From Thalassospira sp. (GTDB taxonomy: Bacteria; Pseudomonadota; Alphaproteobacteria; Rhodospirillales; Thalassospiraceae): a stretch of 64,000 nucleotides of DNA. The translations under genes and the position numbers were made by a program. The notes under the pieces are model-generated. The model was not told the origin of the DNA. It saw only the letters and a program-made list of their open reading frames with translations, and did no database searches. The stretch covers positions 62,001-126,000 of the forward strand of contig NZ_JAUYHK010000010.1 of assembly GCF_030690045.1 (NCBI RefSeq), in the 5' to 3' direction. Shown one piece after another: positions 45,588-54,923 of the stretch (within the stretch, counting starts at the first letter, position 1; the number at the start of each line of letters is the position of its first letter).

Positions 45588-46739
45588 ATGGCCTTACATT
45601 TTTCCCGCGCAGAACTGGCAGAACGCCGGGCCCGCACGATCCGCAAACTTGAGGAAAACGGCCTTGATGGCCTGCTGGTTTTCCGGCAGGAAAGCATGTT
45701 TTACCTGACCGGGTACGACACATTCGGGTATGTGTTCTTTCAGTGCCTGTATATCGGCACCGATGGCAGGGTCGCCTTGATCACCCGCGCCCCCGATTTG
45801 CGCCAGGCGCAACATACGTCCGACATCGACGATATCCGCATCTGGGTCGATGGCCCGGACATCAACCCGGCCTTTCAATTGCGCGACATGCTGACGGAAT
45901 TTGGCGCGTCGGGCAAAAAACTGGGGGTCGAATATGATGCCTATGGCCTGACCGCCGCCAATGGCAAAAAACTCGAATCCGCGCTGGATGGTTTTTGTAC
46001 GCTGTCCGATGCCTCGCGGCTGGTGTCCGAACTGCGCGTGGTCAAAAGCCCCGCCGAACTGGGCTATATCCGCCGTGCCGCCGAACTGGCCGACGATGCC
46101 CTGAATGCCGCATGGGACACCGTCCATGCCGGGGCATTTGAAGGCGATATTCTGGCCGCGATGCAGGGCGCTGTTTTCAAGGGCGGCGGCGATTATCCCG
46201 GCAATGAATTTATCATCGGGGCCGGGCGCGATGCCCTGTTATGCCGCTATTTTTCCGGTCGCAAACATATTGGCGATACCGATCAGATCACGCTGGAATG
46301 GGCCGGGGCGGATCGCCATTACCATGCCGCCATGATGCGCACCATCCCGGTTGGCGGCGCAACAGACCGCCATATCGAAATGCACAAGGTCGCCGTCGAT
46401 GCGATGGCCGCCTGTCGCGATGCCCTGAAACCGGGCGAACCGATTGGCAAGGTATTTGATGCCTATGCCCGTATTTGCGACGGCGCAGGCATGCGCGCCC
46501 ACCGCCTCAATGCCTGCGGCTATTCGATGGGCACCACCTTTGCGCCCAACTGGATGGACTGGCCGATGTTTTATCATGACAACCCGGTGATCGCCGAACC
46601 GGGCATGGTGTTTTTCCTGCATATGATCCTGATGGACAGCGACAGCGGCACCGCCATGTGCCCGGGCCACAGCGTCATTGTCACCGAAACCGGCAACGAT
46701 GCCATTTCGCGCCACAATCTTGATCTGATCGAACGCTGA
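45588..46739 (+). CDS. Creatinase/prolidase-fold (M24) protein, metal site apparently lost
   Basis: 383 residues from the ATG preceded by CAGGGAG. N-terminal creatinase domain (about 1-130; GLDGLLVFRQESMFYLTGYD) and C-terminal pita-bread domain (about 145-383). By eye all five metal ligands of M24 peptidases are replaced: LEWAGA for DxG, AAMMRT for SDxTR, GYSMG for GHG, VFFLHM for the E of xxEP, and PGHSVIV for the last E. It is thus like creatinase or ectoine hydrolase rather than an aminopeptidase. Creatinase would yield sarcosine, and a sarcosine oxidase operon lies 3 kb upstream. Substrate unproven. Confidence 0.78.
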   Translation: MALHFSRAELAERRARTIRKLEENGLDGLLVFRQESMFYLTGYDTFGYVFFQCLYIGTDGRVALITRAPDLRQAQHTSDIDDIRIWVDGPDINPAFQLRDMLTEFGASGKKLGVEYDAYGLTAANGKKLESALDGFCTLSDASRLVSELRVVKSPAELGYIRRAAELADDALNAAWDTVHAGAFEGDILAAMQGAVFKGGGDYPGNEFIIGAGRDALLCRYFSGRKHIGDTDQITLEWAGADRHYHAAMMRTIPVGGATDRHIEMHKVAVDAMAACRDALKPGEPIGKVFDAYARICDGAGMRAHRLNACGYSMGTTFAPNWMDWPMFYHDNPVIAEPGMVFFLHMILMDSDSGTAMCPGHSVIVTETGNDAISRHNLDLIER

Positions 46740-46746
46740 CCGGAAA

Positions 46747-46781
46747 GGGCCGCCGGAAGGTCATCCGGCGGCCCCTGTTCT
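46747..46781 (+). terminator. Terminator of the M24 gene
   Basis: An 11-bp stem GGGCCGCCGGA/TCCGGCGGCCC with a 6-nt loop lies 7 bp after the stop and is followed by CTGTTCTTT. Confidence 0.75.
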
Positions 46782-46803
46782 TTGATGCAAAGCACCGCGT
46801 ACG

Positions 46804-47214
46804 TTATTCGTAATCGACCAGGGTGCAATCATTGCCCTGTGCAACCTGACGGCCATCGGGCATTTCCGCAATCAGCACTTCGGAACATTGGGCGGTGACT
46901 TCGACCTGCCCCTGTTTTTCCTCACCGAAATAGCTCATCTCGGTTTCGCCCAGCGGCTGGGTAAACCGCAAGGCAATCATCAACGGCTGATCGGACAATT
47001 CGGCTGTTTCCATCACAACAGCCGTTTCCTGACCACCGCTTTCGGGGTTTGCCAGACTGGCAAGCTGACCCTTGCTGCCATTCAGTTCGACATTTTCCTC
47101 GGTGCCAATGATGCGGACTTCACCCGGTGCCTGCTGTGCCTGTGTGGCACCCGCCATCATCATTATGGCAACCGCAGAAACACCGCCCAGAACCATTTTC
47201 GAGTAAGAAGTCAT
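46804..47214 (-). CDS. Secreted protein of unknown function
   Basis: 136 residues. A typical signal peptide (MVLGGVSAVAIMMMAGATQA, cleavage probably after ATQA) precedes an acidic mature protein with two cysteines (TAQCSEVLI and GNDCTLVDYE) that could form a disulfide. I recognise no family. Single gene between the M24 gene (convergent) and a chemoreceptor gene. Confidence 0.7.
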   Translation of the reverse strand: MTSYSKMVLGGVSAVAIMMMAGATQAQQAPGEVRIIGTEENVELNGSKGQLASLANPESGGQETAVVMETAELSDQPLMIALRFTQPLGETEMSYFGEEKQGQVEVTAQCSEVLIAEMPDGRQVAQGNDCTLVDYE

Positions 47215-47424
47215 AATAAATCATATCCTTTCTAGCTGTTGGATATGATTTTGATAACATATGATCCCGCCCAGATGAATATACGTCCGTATAAGTTTCG
47301 GAAAAAATAACAGTATTATTTTTGCAGAATGCCATATTGATGACAATTTACCCTAAAATCAGGATCAAAAATCCGATTTTATGATTTTATATATTATATA
47401 AAATCAAAATAATTCCCCACATTA
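47215..47424. other. AT-rich upstream region
   Basis: 210 bp, strongly AT-rich, with ATTTTATATATTATATAAAAT-like stretches near 47385-47403. It should hold the promoter of the secreted protein. No gene seen. Confidence 0.4.
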
Positions 47425-49446
47425 TTATCCAACCCGTAACCGGGTGATAAATTCCGATACCGTCACAGTGGCGTGGCGGGCATTTTGGGCGACCGTTCCG
47501 GCACTTTCGCTGACCTCGGCGGCTTTGTGGCCGGTTTCCGATGCCTTGTGGCTGGCCTCGTTGGTTTCGCTGGAAACCACACGCGCCGCACGGGCCGCCG
47601 CATCGACATTGGTGGCGATTTCGGCGGTTGCCGCCTTTTGTTCATCCGTTGCCGCCACCACCGATCCGATCCGGTTTTCCAGTTCGCGGATATGGCCGGT
47701 AATTCCGGCAATGCTGTCAACCGATGCCGATGTCTTGCGCTGGATCGTATCGACCAGTTCGGCAATTTCCCCGGTCGCACGGGCCGATTGCGTCGCCAGA
47801 TTTTTAACCTCGCCCGCCACCACGGCAAATCCCTTGCCCGCATCCCCGGCCCGTGCCGCCTCGATGGTGGCGTTCAGCGCCAAAAGATTGGTCTGTTCGG
47901 CAATGTCGCGGATCATTTGCAAGACCCGGCCAATTTCGCCCGCCGATTCCGACAATTCGGCAATGCCCTGCTGGGTGCGGGCGGCTTCTTCCGATGTCAC
48001 ACGGGCATCGTCCAGGCAATTGGCCGCCTGCCGGGCGACCTCGGCAATCGATGCCGAAAGTTGCTCGGCGGCCGCGGCCACGGTTTCCACATTCCCCATT
48101 GCCTGATTGCTTTGGCTGGCCGCCCCGGCCATGCGCTCCGACGTTTCACCGGCCATGCCGGTCATATCGGTGGCATGATGTGCCATGACATCGGTCAGAT
48201 GCGCCATGTCATCCAGCAACTTTAACACCGATTGTTCAAAATCCCCGGCCAGCCGATCAAGGGTCTGGCGCTTTTCCTGTTCGGCTTCAAGGCGGTTGCT
48301 TTCCTGTTGGCGTTCCAGCAACTGGCGTTTGACCGCACTGTTGCGAAACACCTCGACGGTTTGCGCCATCCGTCCAAATTCATCGCCGCGATCGGTGCCG
48401 GGAATGACAATATCGGTCTGATCGGATGCCAGTGTTGTCATCGCCGCGGTTAGCGCCCCCACCGGGCGCACGATGCTGCGATTGATCCGCCACGATAATA
48501 ACGCCCCGCCAATCACCGCCCCCAAAACCCCGAACAAAATCCATTGCTCAGACCGGTTTGCCGCCGCTGCCAGAACATTTTCCGACCGGGTTTTCAAACC
48601 GTTCGCCGCCTCGATCACCGCCAGCGCCTTGGCATTAAAGGCATCCTGTGCGGCCATGCGATCCTGCCCGGCCCGGCGCAATGCCGCGAACTGACCGGGA
48701 TAGGATTCCAGAAATTCCGAAAACTGCATAATCGCCGTGCGCGACCGTTCTTCGACAAGGTTACGGTCCAGTTCCAGCGTCACCTGCCGCAATGCCGCAA
48801 TGGTCTGTTCGACAATCTCGCTGGCTTCCTGTCGTTCCCCCTCGGAAATCGCGGCGGAAAACATCGCCTGATCAATCGAAAGCTGCAAGGCATTGTCGCG
48901 CAGGCTTGCCCCCGCACTGCGCAGGCTTTCGGCATTTTCCACATTGCGCACTTCGCGCATTGCCCGCCCCTGGGCGGCGGCCGCCTGAAACCGCTTCATG
49001 GTTTCGCCGTGCGACTGTTTGATCAGTTCGACAATCGCCCCGCTATCGCCGGTAATCTGCGTCAGGGCGTCTTCCGCCGTCGCATTCGCACCACGATGCG
49101 CCAGCAAGGCGGTCTGATAAGCGGCAAAACTGTTTTCAAAGGCCCGCAAGGCATCCCCAAGATCGGCGCTATCGGCAAAATCACCGGCACGGGCATTCAT
49201 ATTGCCAATCAGGGCATGGATCTGCCCGGCAAGGTCGTCATCGGCACTTTGATCAAACCGCAACAACAGGGCGCGGACCTGCCCCAAATCGTCGGAAAAG
49301 GCCTGTGTAACCGTGACGGTGCGCACCCCGTCCTGAAACACGCGCAAACCTTGCCACCCCACCGCCCCGACAAGGGCCGAAAGCAGAACCACAATGAAAA
49401 AAGCACCGCTGACGCGCACGCCAATACGAATGTCGCGAATGCGCAT
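47425..49446 (-). CDS. Methyl-accepting chemotaxis protein with large helical periplasmic domain
   Basis: 673 residues, preceded by AGGGAGGATGCC. Membrane segments at about 12-33 and 300-320 enclose a sensor of about 265 mostly helical residues, the size of an HBM (helical bimodular) domain. HAMP ([16 protein letters not shown]) and the signalling hairpin ([35 protein letters not shown]) follow. No CheR-docking pentapeptide at the end. HBM receptors of Pseudomonas sense organic acids such as TCA intermediates; the ligand here is unknown. Confidence 0.93.
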   Translation of the reverse strand: MRIRDIRIGVRVSGAFFIVVLLSALVGAVGWQGLRVFQDGVRTVTVTQAFSDDLGQVRALLLRFDQSADDDLAGQIHALIGNMNARAGDFADSADLGDALRAFENSFAAYQTALLAHRGANATAEDALTQITGDSGAIVELIKQSHGETMKRFQAAAAQGRAMREVRNVENAESLRSAGASLRDNALQLSIDQAMFSAAISEGERQEASEIVEQTIAALRQVTLELDRNLVEERSRTAIMQFSEFLESYPGQFAALRRAGQDRMAAQDAFNAKALAVIEAANGLKTRSENVLAAAANRSEQWILFGVLGAVIGGALLSWRINRSIVRPVGALTAAMTTLASDQTDIVIPGTDRGDEFGRMAQTVEVFRNSAVKRQLLERQQESNRLEAEQEKRQTLDRLAGDFEQSVLKLLDDMAHLTDVMAHHATDMTGMAGETSERMAGAASQSNQAMGNVETVAAAAEQLSASIAEVARQAANCLDDARVTSEEAARTQQGIAELSESAGEIGRVLQMIRDIAEQTNLLALNATIEAARAGDAGKGFAVVAGEVKNLATQSARATGEIAELVDTIQRKTSASVDSIAGITGHIRELENRIGSVVAATDEQKAATAEIATNVDAAARAARVVSSETNEASHKASETGHKAAEVSESAGTVAQNARHATVTVSEFITRLRVG

Positions 49447-49646
49447 GGCATCCTCCCTGTCGTCGCAAGGACGTTTTTAAACTCGATGCCCGGCTCATAT
49501 CGCGGCAGGGCTTTATGCCGTTAAGGTGAAACGGCCTGATTGTTGATAAAAATATTCCATATTGTTTATATTTTGCAACAAAAATTCCATTTATCGGGCG
49601 CAATTATGCCGTACACGCCCCTTTCCCGTTGCCAAGTCCGGCAGTT

Positions 49647-50525
49647 TCAGGCGTGCTTTGCGTTCAAAAAAGATAAAATATCCTGCGCCCAATCACCCAT
49701 TTCCGGCGAAATGTCCTGCATGTGGCGATATTTGCCAAACTGCCCGGCAATCAGGGCCAGACGCTCGGCAAAGCACGGCGGATGATCGGGGTTCAGCAAC
49801 GGATCGCCCATCGGGTCAAAGGCGGCATTCTGAAATTCCAGCGACAGGCTGATACGGGGCTCGGACGCAAAACGCGATGCCCGCCCACCCCAATGATACA
49901 CATCCTGCCGCCATCCCATCACCGTACCGGGGACGGCGGGCAAGGCCCGGACATCCTGCAACGCCACCTGTGCCGGGTCCGTCACCGGTGCGCCATAGGC
50001 CGCCTCAAAGGATCGCGGCAAAACATACATGCAGCCATTATCGGGGCTGGCAATGCTCAGCGGCACCCATAATGACAGGCTGATCGCCATATCGTCGCCA
50101 ATCACGCTGTCGCCCTGATAATCGCGATGCGGCGGCCATCCCCGCCCCGCCGACTGCGGATCCACATGCAACGCCCAGAAATGCGGCAACAGGGCAATTT
50201 TATCGCCCAGAAAATGCGTCAAAAGGGGGCGCAGGGCCGCAAAAACCTGCCATGCTTCGTCATAAAGATAAATCATCACCGGCGGCAAACCTTCGGCCAC
50301 CAGCCGTTCAATCCCGGTGCGCAGGGCCAATAAGGGTGCCGACGGCAACACATCCTCAATGCGGAAATAGCCTTCCTGCCAAAAATGATCCGACACCGCC
50401 GACAGGCCAAACCGCGCCGCGTCAATCGCCGGAAAACCATTGTCCGTGCCGTCAATCGTCAGGCCGGGATTAAACCCCGCCCAGAAACCCGCATCACATG
50501 CCTGCCGCGCCGAAATCATCACCAT
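49647..50525 (-). CDS. Phytanoyl-CoA dioxygenase (PhyH)-family protein
   Basis: About 292 residues from the ATG at 50525; the open frame extends further but overlaps the divergent gene's promoter. The Fe(II) ligands are seen as HRD in WPPHRDYQGDS and a distal His in DVYHWGGRASRF, with an Arg to bind 2-oxoglutarate shortly after. EGYFRIEDVLP is the typical N-terminal start. It hydroxylates an unknown substrate. Divergent from a cobD-like gene with 140 bp between. Confidence 0.82.
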   Translation of the reverse strand: MVMISARQACDAGFWAGFNPGLTIDGTDNGFPAIDAARFGLSAVSDHFWQEGYFRIEDVLPSAPLLALRTGIERLVAEGLPPVMIYLYDEAWQVFAALRPLLTHFLGDKIALLPHFWALHVDPQSAGRGWPPHRDYQGDSVIGDDMAISLSLWVPLSIASPDNGCMYVLPRSFEAAYGAPVTDPAQVALQDVRALPAVPGTVMGWRQDVYHWGGRASRFASEPRISLSLEFQNAAFDPMGDPLLNPDHPPCFAERLALIAGQFGKYRHMQDISPEMGDWAQDILSFLNAKHA

Positions 50526-50665
50526 TTTCCAGCCGTCATTGCCAATCCCCAAAACCGGCGCGACGATACGGCCCCGTCCCGCCAGACGCAAGTCGCACTT
50601 GCACCGATCCCGTCTGCCCGTTACGGATAGAAACCCGATATGCCACAGCCCGGAAACCCGCACCC

Positions 50666-51703
50666 ATGACATCCCTGCCCCTGCATGGCGGCGCTATTGA
50701 TCTTGCCGCCCGCCATTATGGCATTCCCGATGATCAATGGCTGGATCTGTCCACCGGGATCAATCCCCGGCCATGGCCGGTCCCGGCAATTTCCCCCGAC
50801 GTATGGCAGAAATTACCCCTGCATGCCGATCTGATCCGCCTGCAACAGGCCGCCGCCGGTTATTACCGGGTCGCAAACCCCGATCACATCGCCTGCGCCC
50901 CGGGGACACAGGCCCTGATCCAGATCATCCCCGCGCTGATCCGGGGCCATAAACGCGGGCGCAAAATCCTGATTGCCGGCCCGACTTACGGCGAACATGG
51001 CAATGTCTGGCGACAGGCCGGGTTCGATGTTGCCGAACCCAACATCCCCGCCGCCACCCGCGCCAGCCATTTGCGCGCCGCGATCAAGGATTGCGATGTG
51101 ATGGTACTGGTCAATCCCAACAATCCCGATGGTGCGGTGATATCACCGAATGATCTGATGGAAATTGCACAGGGCATGGCGGCAAAAGGCGGCTGGCTGA
51201 TAATTGACGAAGCCTTTGCCGATACCGACCCGGCCGCCTCCCTCTGCCCCCATATCACAACACTGGACCGCACCCTTGTTTTGCGGTCCTTTGGCAAGTT
51301 TTTCGGGCTGGCCGGGGTGCGGCTGGGCTTTGCCATCGGCCAGCCCGATATCATCGCCACCCTCACCACCCGACTGGGCCCGTGGGCGGTATCGGGCCCG
51401 GCCATCGAAATCGCCACCCGCGCCCTGCATGACCGCGACTGGCAGGACAACACCCGGCACAACCTGGCCGATGCGGCCAAACGGCTGGATGATCTGATCA
51501 TCACCAACGGGGTTGGGGAACTTGTCGGCGGCACCGATCTGTTCCGGCTCTATCGCGGGCCGGATATGGCGGGCTGGTATGACCGCCTTGCCCGTCACGG
51601 CATTCTGGTCCGCGCCTTTGACTATGCGCCCGACTGGCTGCGTTTTGGCCTGCCGGGCGGCGAGGCCGACTGGCAAAAACTGCAATCGGTCCTGACCGCC
51701 TGA
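50666..51703 (+). CDS. cobD: Threonine-phosphate decarboxylase-like PLP enzyme (CobD type)
   Basis: 345 residues from the ATG at 50666. Class I aminotransferase fold: LDLSTGINPRPWP is the CobD-type start, VLVNPNNPDGAVIS and IIDEAFADTDP bind PLP, and the Schiff-base Lys is in LRSFGKFFGLAGVRLGF. CobD makes aminopropanol phosphate for cobalamin; in alphaproteobacteria this gene is usually called cobC or cobD and sits with other cob genes, none of which are here. A histidinol-phosphate aminotransferase-like role is less likely. Confidence 0.85.
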   Translation: MTSLPLHGGAIDLAARHYGIPDDQWLDLSTGINPRPWPVPAISPDVWQKLPLHADLIRLQQAAAGYYRVANPDHIACAPGTQALIQIIPALIRGHKRGRKILIAGPTYGEHGNVWRQAGFDVAEPNIPAATRASHLRAAIKDCDVMVLVNPNNPDGAVISPNDLMEIAQGMAAKGGWLIIDEAFADTDPAASLCPHITTLDRTLVLRSFGKFFGLAGVRLGFAIGQPDIIATLTTRLGPWAVSGPAIEIATRALHDRDWQDNTRHNLADAAKRLDDLIITNGVGELVGGTDLFRLYRGPDMAGWYDRLARHGILVRAFDYAPDWLRFGLPGGEADWQKLQSVLTA

Positions 51704-51725
51704 ACCATAAATTTTGAGGCTTTTG

Positions 51726-52316
51726 CTACAACCTTGCGAAACCCAACAAAGGCTGTATGTCATGCCGGTCAGCACATTGCAGCGCATTGATATAGGCTTT
51801 GCGTGTTTCCCCCGGATCAACCAGATTAATCCGTCCCCAGCTAAAAGGAGGCTGGCCAAGCTGCACGGCCAATAAATCCCCGGCCAGCCGGGAATGGCGA
51901 CCATTGCCATTGGGAAACGGATGGATCGAAACCAGCCGGTGCGCAAAACGCACGGCAATCTCGTCCGGTTCAAAGGTTTGATGGTCAATCTGAAAGCGCA
52001 CATCATCGACCAGTTGACGGACTTCCACAGCAATACGCCAGGCATCCATGCCGATATTGCGGGCTGTGGTGCGATATATCCCCGCCCAGCGCCAAACCTG
52101 ATTGAACATGCGTTTGTGTAACTGGCGCAAAAACCCGTCATCCAGTATATCGCGCTTGCGCCCCGAGACCCATCTCGTTGCGGCAAGGATATTGACCAGT
52201 TCCGCCTCGTTCAATTCGCGGCGCAACGTGATATATGTCGGGATAAGCTGGCCGCGTTCTTCGTCTGTCAGGGGCGTATTGGCGTCATCGTCTTCGCCAT
52301 ATAGCGGATCGGTCAT
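51726..52316 (-). CDS. Mobile mystery protein B (Fic-domain protein)
   Basis: 196 residues from the ATG at 52316, with GGGAGGATCC just before it. The Fic active-site loop reads HPFPNGNGRHSR, with Asn where most AMP-transferring Fic enzymes have Asp or Glu, an intact catalytic His and the anion-binding GNGR. QLHKRMFNQVWRWAGIYRT is the family core. Always paired with mobile mystery protein A, here overlapping by 4 bp. Probably the toxin-like partner of a mobile two-gene module; its target is unknown. Confidence 0.9.
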   Translation of the reverse strand: MTDPLYGEDDDANTPLTDEERGQLIPTYITLRRELNEAELVNILAATRWVSGRKRDILDDGFLRQLHKRMFNQVWRWAGIYRTTARNIGMDAWRIAVEVRQLVDDVRFQIDHQTFEPDEIAVRFAHRLVSIHPFPNGNGRHSRLAGDLLAVQLGQPPFSWGRINLVDPGETRKAYINALQCADRHDIQPLLGFARL

Positions 52317-52771
52317 GGATCCTCCCACAGGCGACGCATCGACCCGTTCAGCAATTCATTGATCAGACGCTGTCTTTCGTCGGCAATATCGCTGCTGTTC
52401 AGGGACTGGTTTTCAAGCGTCATCGTATGATGGATGCGGCGCAGTTCCTGTTCGGCCCGTTTGGCGGCCTGTACGCGAACAAGGTCCTCAAGCGAGGTTT
52501 CGGGCAAAATGGCGTAAACGAATTTGCATCCCAGTGCTTCCGCCGCAGCCCGAAGGGTCTGGATGGAAACGGCACCGGATATTTCCGCTTTTTCAAGGGC
52601 GGAAATACGGGGCTGCTTTACCCCCAGACGGCGGGCAAACTGTGTGGCACTGATGCCCAGCGCATCGCGAATAGCCCGAATCCAGCCTTTGGACGGACGC
52701 GTCATCTCAACCCGCGCAAGGTCGGCAAAGCGTTTGTCAAGGTTCTTCCGGGCCAGCGTCGCCTGAGGCAT
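52313..52771 (-). CDS. Mobile mystery protein A (XRE-type regulator)
   Basis: 152 residues from the ATG at 52771. After a basic N-terminus (ATLARKNLDKRFADL) comes a helix-turn-helix, GWIRAIRDALGISATQFARRLGVKQPRISALEKAE. Then SIQTLRAAAEALGCKFVYAILP and a charged C-terminal half. Pairs with the Fic protein downstream in an antitoxin/repressor role. Two 18-bp palindromes lie 33 bp and 66 bp upstream of its start, as expected for an autorepressor. Confidence 0.9.
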   Translation of the reverse strand: MPQATLARKNLDKRFADLARVEMTRPSKGWIRAIRDALGISATQFARRLGVKQPRISALEKAEISGAVSIQTLRAAAEALGCKFVYAILPETSLEDLVRVQAAKRAEQELRRIHHTMTLENQSLNSSDIADERQRLINELLNGSMRRLWEDP

Positions 52772-52803
52772 GATAATCCACAGATTATGAAATGATAGTT
52801 TTT

Positions 52804-52821
52804 TATAATCCATGAATTATA
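52804..52821. promoter_or_regulatory. Palindromic operator 1 of the mobile mystery operon
   Basis: TATAATCCATGAATTATA is a near-perfect 18-bp palindrome, spaced 33 bp (about three helical turns) from a second copy and located just upstream of the mobile mystery A start. Confidence 0.65.
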
Positions 52822-52836
52822 TTAATACAATAAATT

Positions 52837-52854
52837 TATAATCTATGGATTATA
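52837..52854. promoter_or_regulatory. Palindromic operator 2 of the mobile mystery operon
   Basis: TATAATCTATGGATTATA differs from the first copy at two positions near the centre. It ends 6 bp before the stop codon of the sigma-54 regulator gene. Confidence 0.65.
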
Positions 52855-52859
52855 TTTTA

Positions 52860-54470
52860 TCAATACCCCTGATCTTCCCATGATTGTTTTTTGCGATACA
52901 GGGTCGATGGGCTGACGCCCAGCGCCTCGGCCGCGCGCGGGATCGATCCACCGCATTGTTCAATCGCGTTTTCAATCGCCTGTTTTTCCACCTGCCACAG
53001 CGGGATAATCGTCTTGCCCGGTGCCAGTCGGACAAAACCGGGGTCCACAGCCCTGCCGCTGATCAGGGATTGCAACGGGCGGGCATTCATCCCCTCACTA
53101 TCCCCGGCACGGCGGGCCGGGATCGGCCCCTGAAAATGCGGGTTTCCCGATAAAAAGGCCAACGCCTCCGGGTCATCCTGCCACAGGCGGTTGGCCGGAT
53201 CGAAATCACTGGAAAACACCGGATGGGGCGGCGGGGCCTCGATCACGCCGGAACTGAAATGATCATCCTCGCCGCCGTGATGCACCGGGCGCGGCACCAT
53301 TTCCAGTGTGACCTCCGGCCCGTTATTCAAAACCACAATATTGCGGATAATATTTTGCAATTGCCGGATATTCCCCGGCCACGCATAGCGGGTAAACAAT
53401 GCGCTCACATCGGGACTGAACCGTTTGAAATCGCGGCCTTCCTCGGTGGTGTAACGATGCAGGTAAAATTTGGCGATTTGCAAAATGTCATCGCCACGGT
53501 CGCGCAAGGGCGGCATATGCAATGGAATCACATGCAGGCGATAATACAAATCCTCGCGGAACCGTCCGGCCCGCACTTCTTCCAGCGGATTGCGATTGGT
53601 CGCACAGACAAACCGCACATCAACGCTGTCAATGCCGCTGCCGCCAACCTTCTGAAAGGTGCCGGTCTGAATGAATCGCAGCAATTTGGTCTGCAAATCC
53701 AGATCCATCTCGCAAATTTCATCGAGAAACAGCGTCCCGCCCGCCGCCTGATGCGCCGCCCCTTCGCGATCGGCAATCGCCCCGGTAAAGGCCCCTTTGA
53801 CATGGCCGAAAATCTCGCTTTCCATCAAATCCTTGGGGATCGCGCCGCAATTAAGCGGAATAAACGGGGCATCGGCGCGGTCGCTGCGCCGGTGGATCGC
53901 CTCGGCCGCCAGTTCCTTGCCGGTCCCGGACTCGCCGGTGATAAAAACCGTTGCCCGGCTTGGCGCGGCTGATTCGATAATCCGGTAAATGCTGCGCATC
54001 GTGCCCGATGCCCCGATGATATCGAAATACATGTCATCGGGCCGGGCCGCATCGCCCTTGCCCCCTCCGCCGCGCCGCCCCGAACCGGGCATGACCACCA
54101 CCCGCCCCGCCAGCGCATCGGCAACCGTTGTCCGCAATTTTTCGGCGGTAAAGGGCTTGAGAACAAAATCATAGGCCCCGTCGCGCATCGCCTCGACCGC
54201 AATATTGACCGACCCGTGGGCGGTAATCACCACCACCTTGCAATCGGGGGCCACATCGCGGGCGGCACGCAACACATCACGCCCGTCCATATCGGGCAAT
54301 TTCAAATCCAGCACCGCAATATCGGGCGGATCGGTGCGTAAAATCGCAATCGCCTCGCGCCCGGTGCCGACATGATCAATGTCATAACCCTTGTCGCGCA
54401 AATAATCCTGATATACCCGTGCCAAAGACAGGGTATCTTCAATCAGCAGAATGCGGGCCGTATGTGGCAT
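52860..54470 (-). CDS. LuxO-like sigma-54-dependent response regulator
   Basis: 536 residues. Receiver domain (1-120) with acidic pair ED at 11-12, phosphoacceptor D55 (VLDLKLPDMDG) and K105. AAA+ domain (about 148-380) with Walker A GESGTGKE at 179-186, GAFTGA loop at 226-231 and Walker B LFLDEI. Fis-type HTH at the end (GSIPRAAEALGVSPSTLYRKKQ). The linker before the HTH is unusually long (about 85 residues). The receiver start ARILLIEDTLSLARVYQDYL resembles LuxO. No histidine kinase is adjacent. Divergent from the STAS gene, so joint control with the phosphatase pathway is plausible. Confidence 0.93.
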   Translation of the reverse strand: MPHTARILLIEDTLSLARVYQDYLRDKGYDIDHVGTGREAIAILRTDPPDIAVLDLKLPDMDGRDVLRAARDVAPDCKVVVITAHGSVNIAVEAMRDGAYDFVLKPFTAEKLRTTVADALAGRVVVMPGSGRRGGGGKGDAARPDDMYFDIIGASGTMRSIYRIIESAAPSRATVFITGESGTGKELAAEAIHRRSDRADAPFIPLNCGAIPKDLMESEIFGHVKGAFTGAIADREGAAHQAAGGTLFLDEICEMDLDLQTKLLRFIQTGTFQKVGGSGIDSVDVRFVCATNRNPLEEVRAGRFREDLYYRLHVIPLHMPPLRDRGDDILQIAKFYLHRYTTEEGRDFKRFSPDVSALFTRYAWPGNIRQLQNIIRNIVVLNNGPEVTLEMVPRPVHHGGEDDHFSSGVIEAPPPHPVFSSDFDPANRLWQDDPEALAFLSGNPHFQGPIPARRAGDSEGMNARPLQSLISGRAVDPGFVRLAPGKTIIPLWQVEKQAIENAIEQCGGSIPRAAEALGVSPSTLYRKKQSWEDQGY

Positions 54471-54615
54471 GGCAGTCGTTTATGTCCCGTTTGTCGCCCG
54501 GTCCCAAAAGCCGGTTGCGACATTATTGTAACAATAGGAAGTGTAGGCGGCTGAACAATTTTCCGCTAAAACAAAATGCAGCATCTGACAAAAAAGCCGA
54601 CAAAGGAAGAACCGC

Positions 54616-54921
54616 GTGAATTATAAAAGCCAGCAATCGGGCGACACCGTTGAAATCTTGCTAAGCGGGCGTTTTACCTTCGGCGATCACACCGCCTTTC
54701 GCAAACTGATCGAGGAAATGCGCGATTCCGGCGTTGAAAAACAGGTTCTCGATCTGTCCGAAATCGATTTTATCGATTCTGCCGGTCTGGGCATGTTGTT
54801 GCTGGCCCGCGACGAAGGCGAAAAAAGCCGATCTTCCATCACCCTGCGCGGGGCAAAGGGCCAGGTCAAACGCATGTTGGAAGTCGCCCGTTTCGACACC
54901 CTGTTCAAACTGGAAAACTGA
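54616..54921 (+). CDS. STAS-domain anti-sigma factor antagonist
   Basis: 101 residues with a GTG start and AAAGGAAG upstream. Single STAS domain; the phosphorylatable Ser lies in IDFIDSAGLGMLLLA, as in SpoIIAA and RsbV. It is expected to be phosphorylated by a HATPase kinase and dephosphorylated by a SpoIIE phosphatase; both activities are encoded in one protein by the next gene, 2 bp downstream. Confidence 0.93.
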   Translation: MNYKSQQSGDTVEILLSGRFTFGDHTAFRKLIEEMRDSGVEKQVLDLSEIDFIDSAGLGMLLLARDEGEKSRSSITLRGAKGQVKRMLEVARFDTLFKLEN

Positions 54922-54923
54922 TC

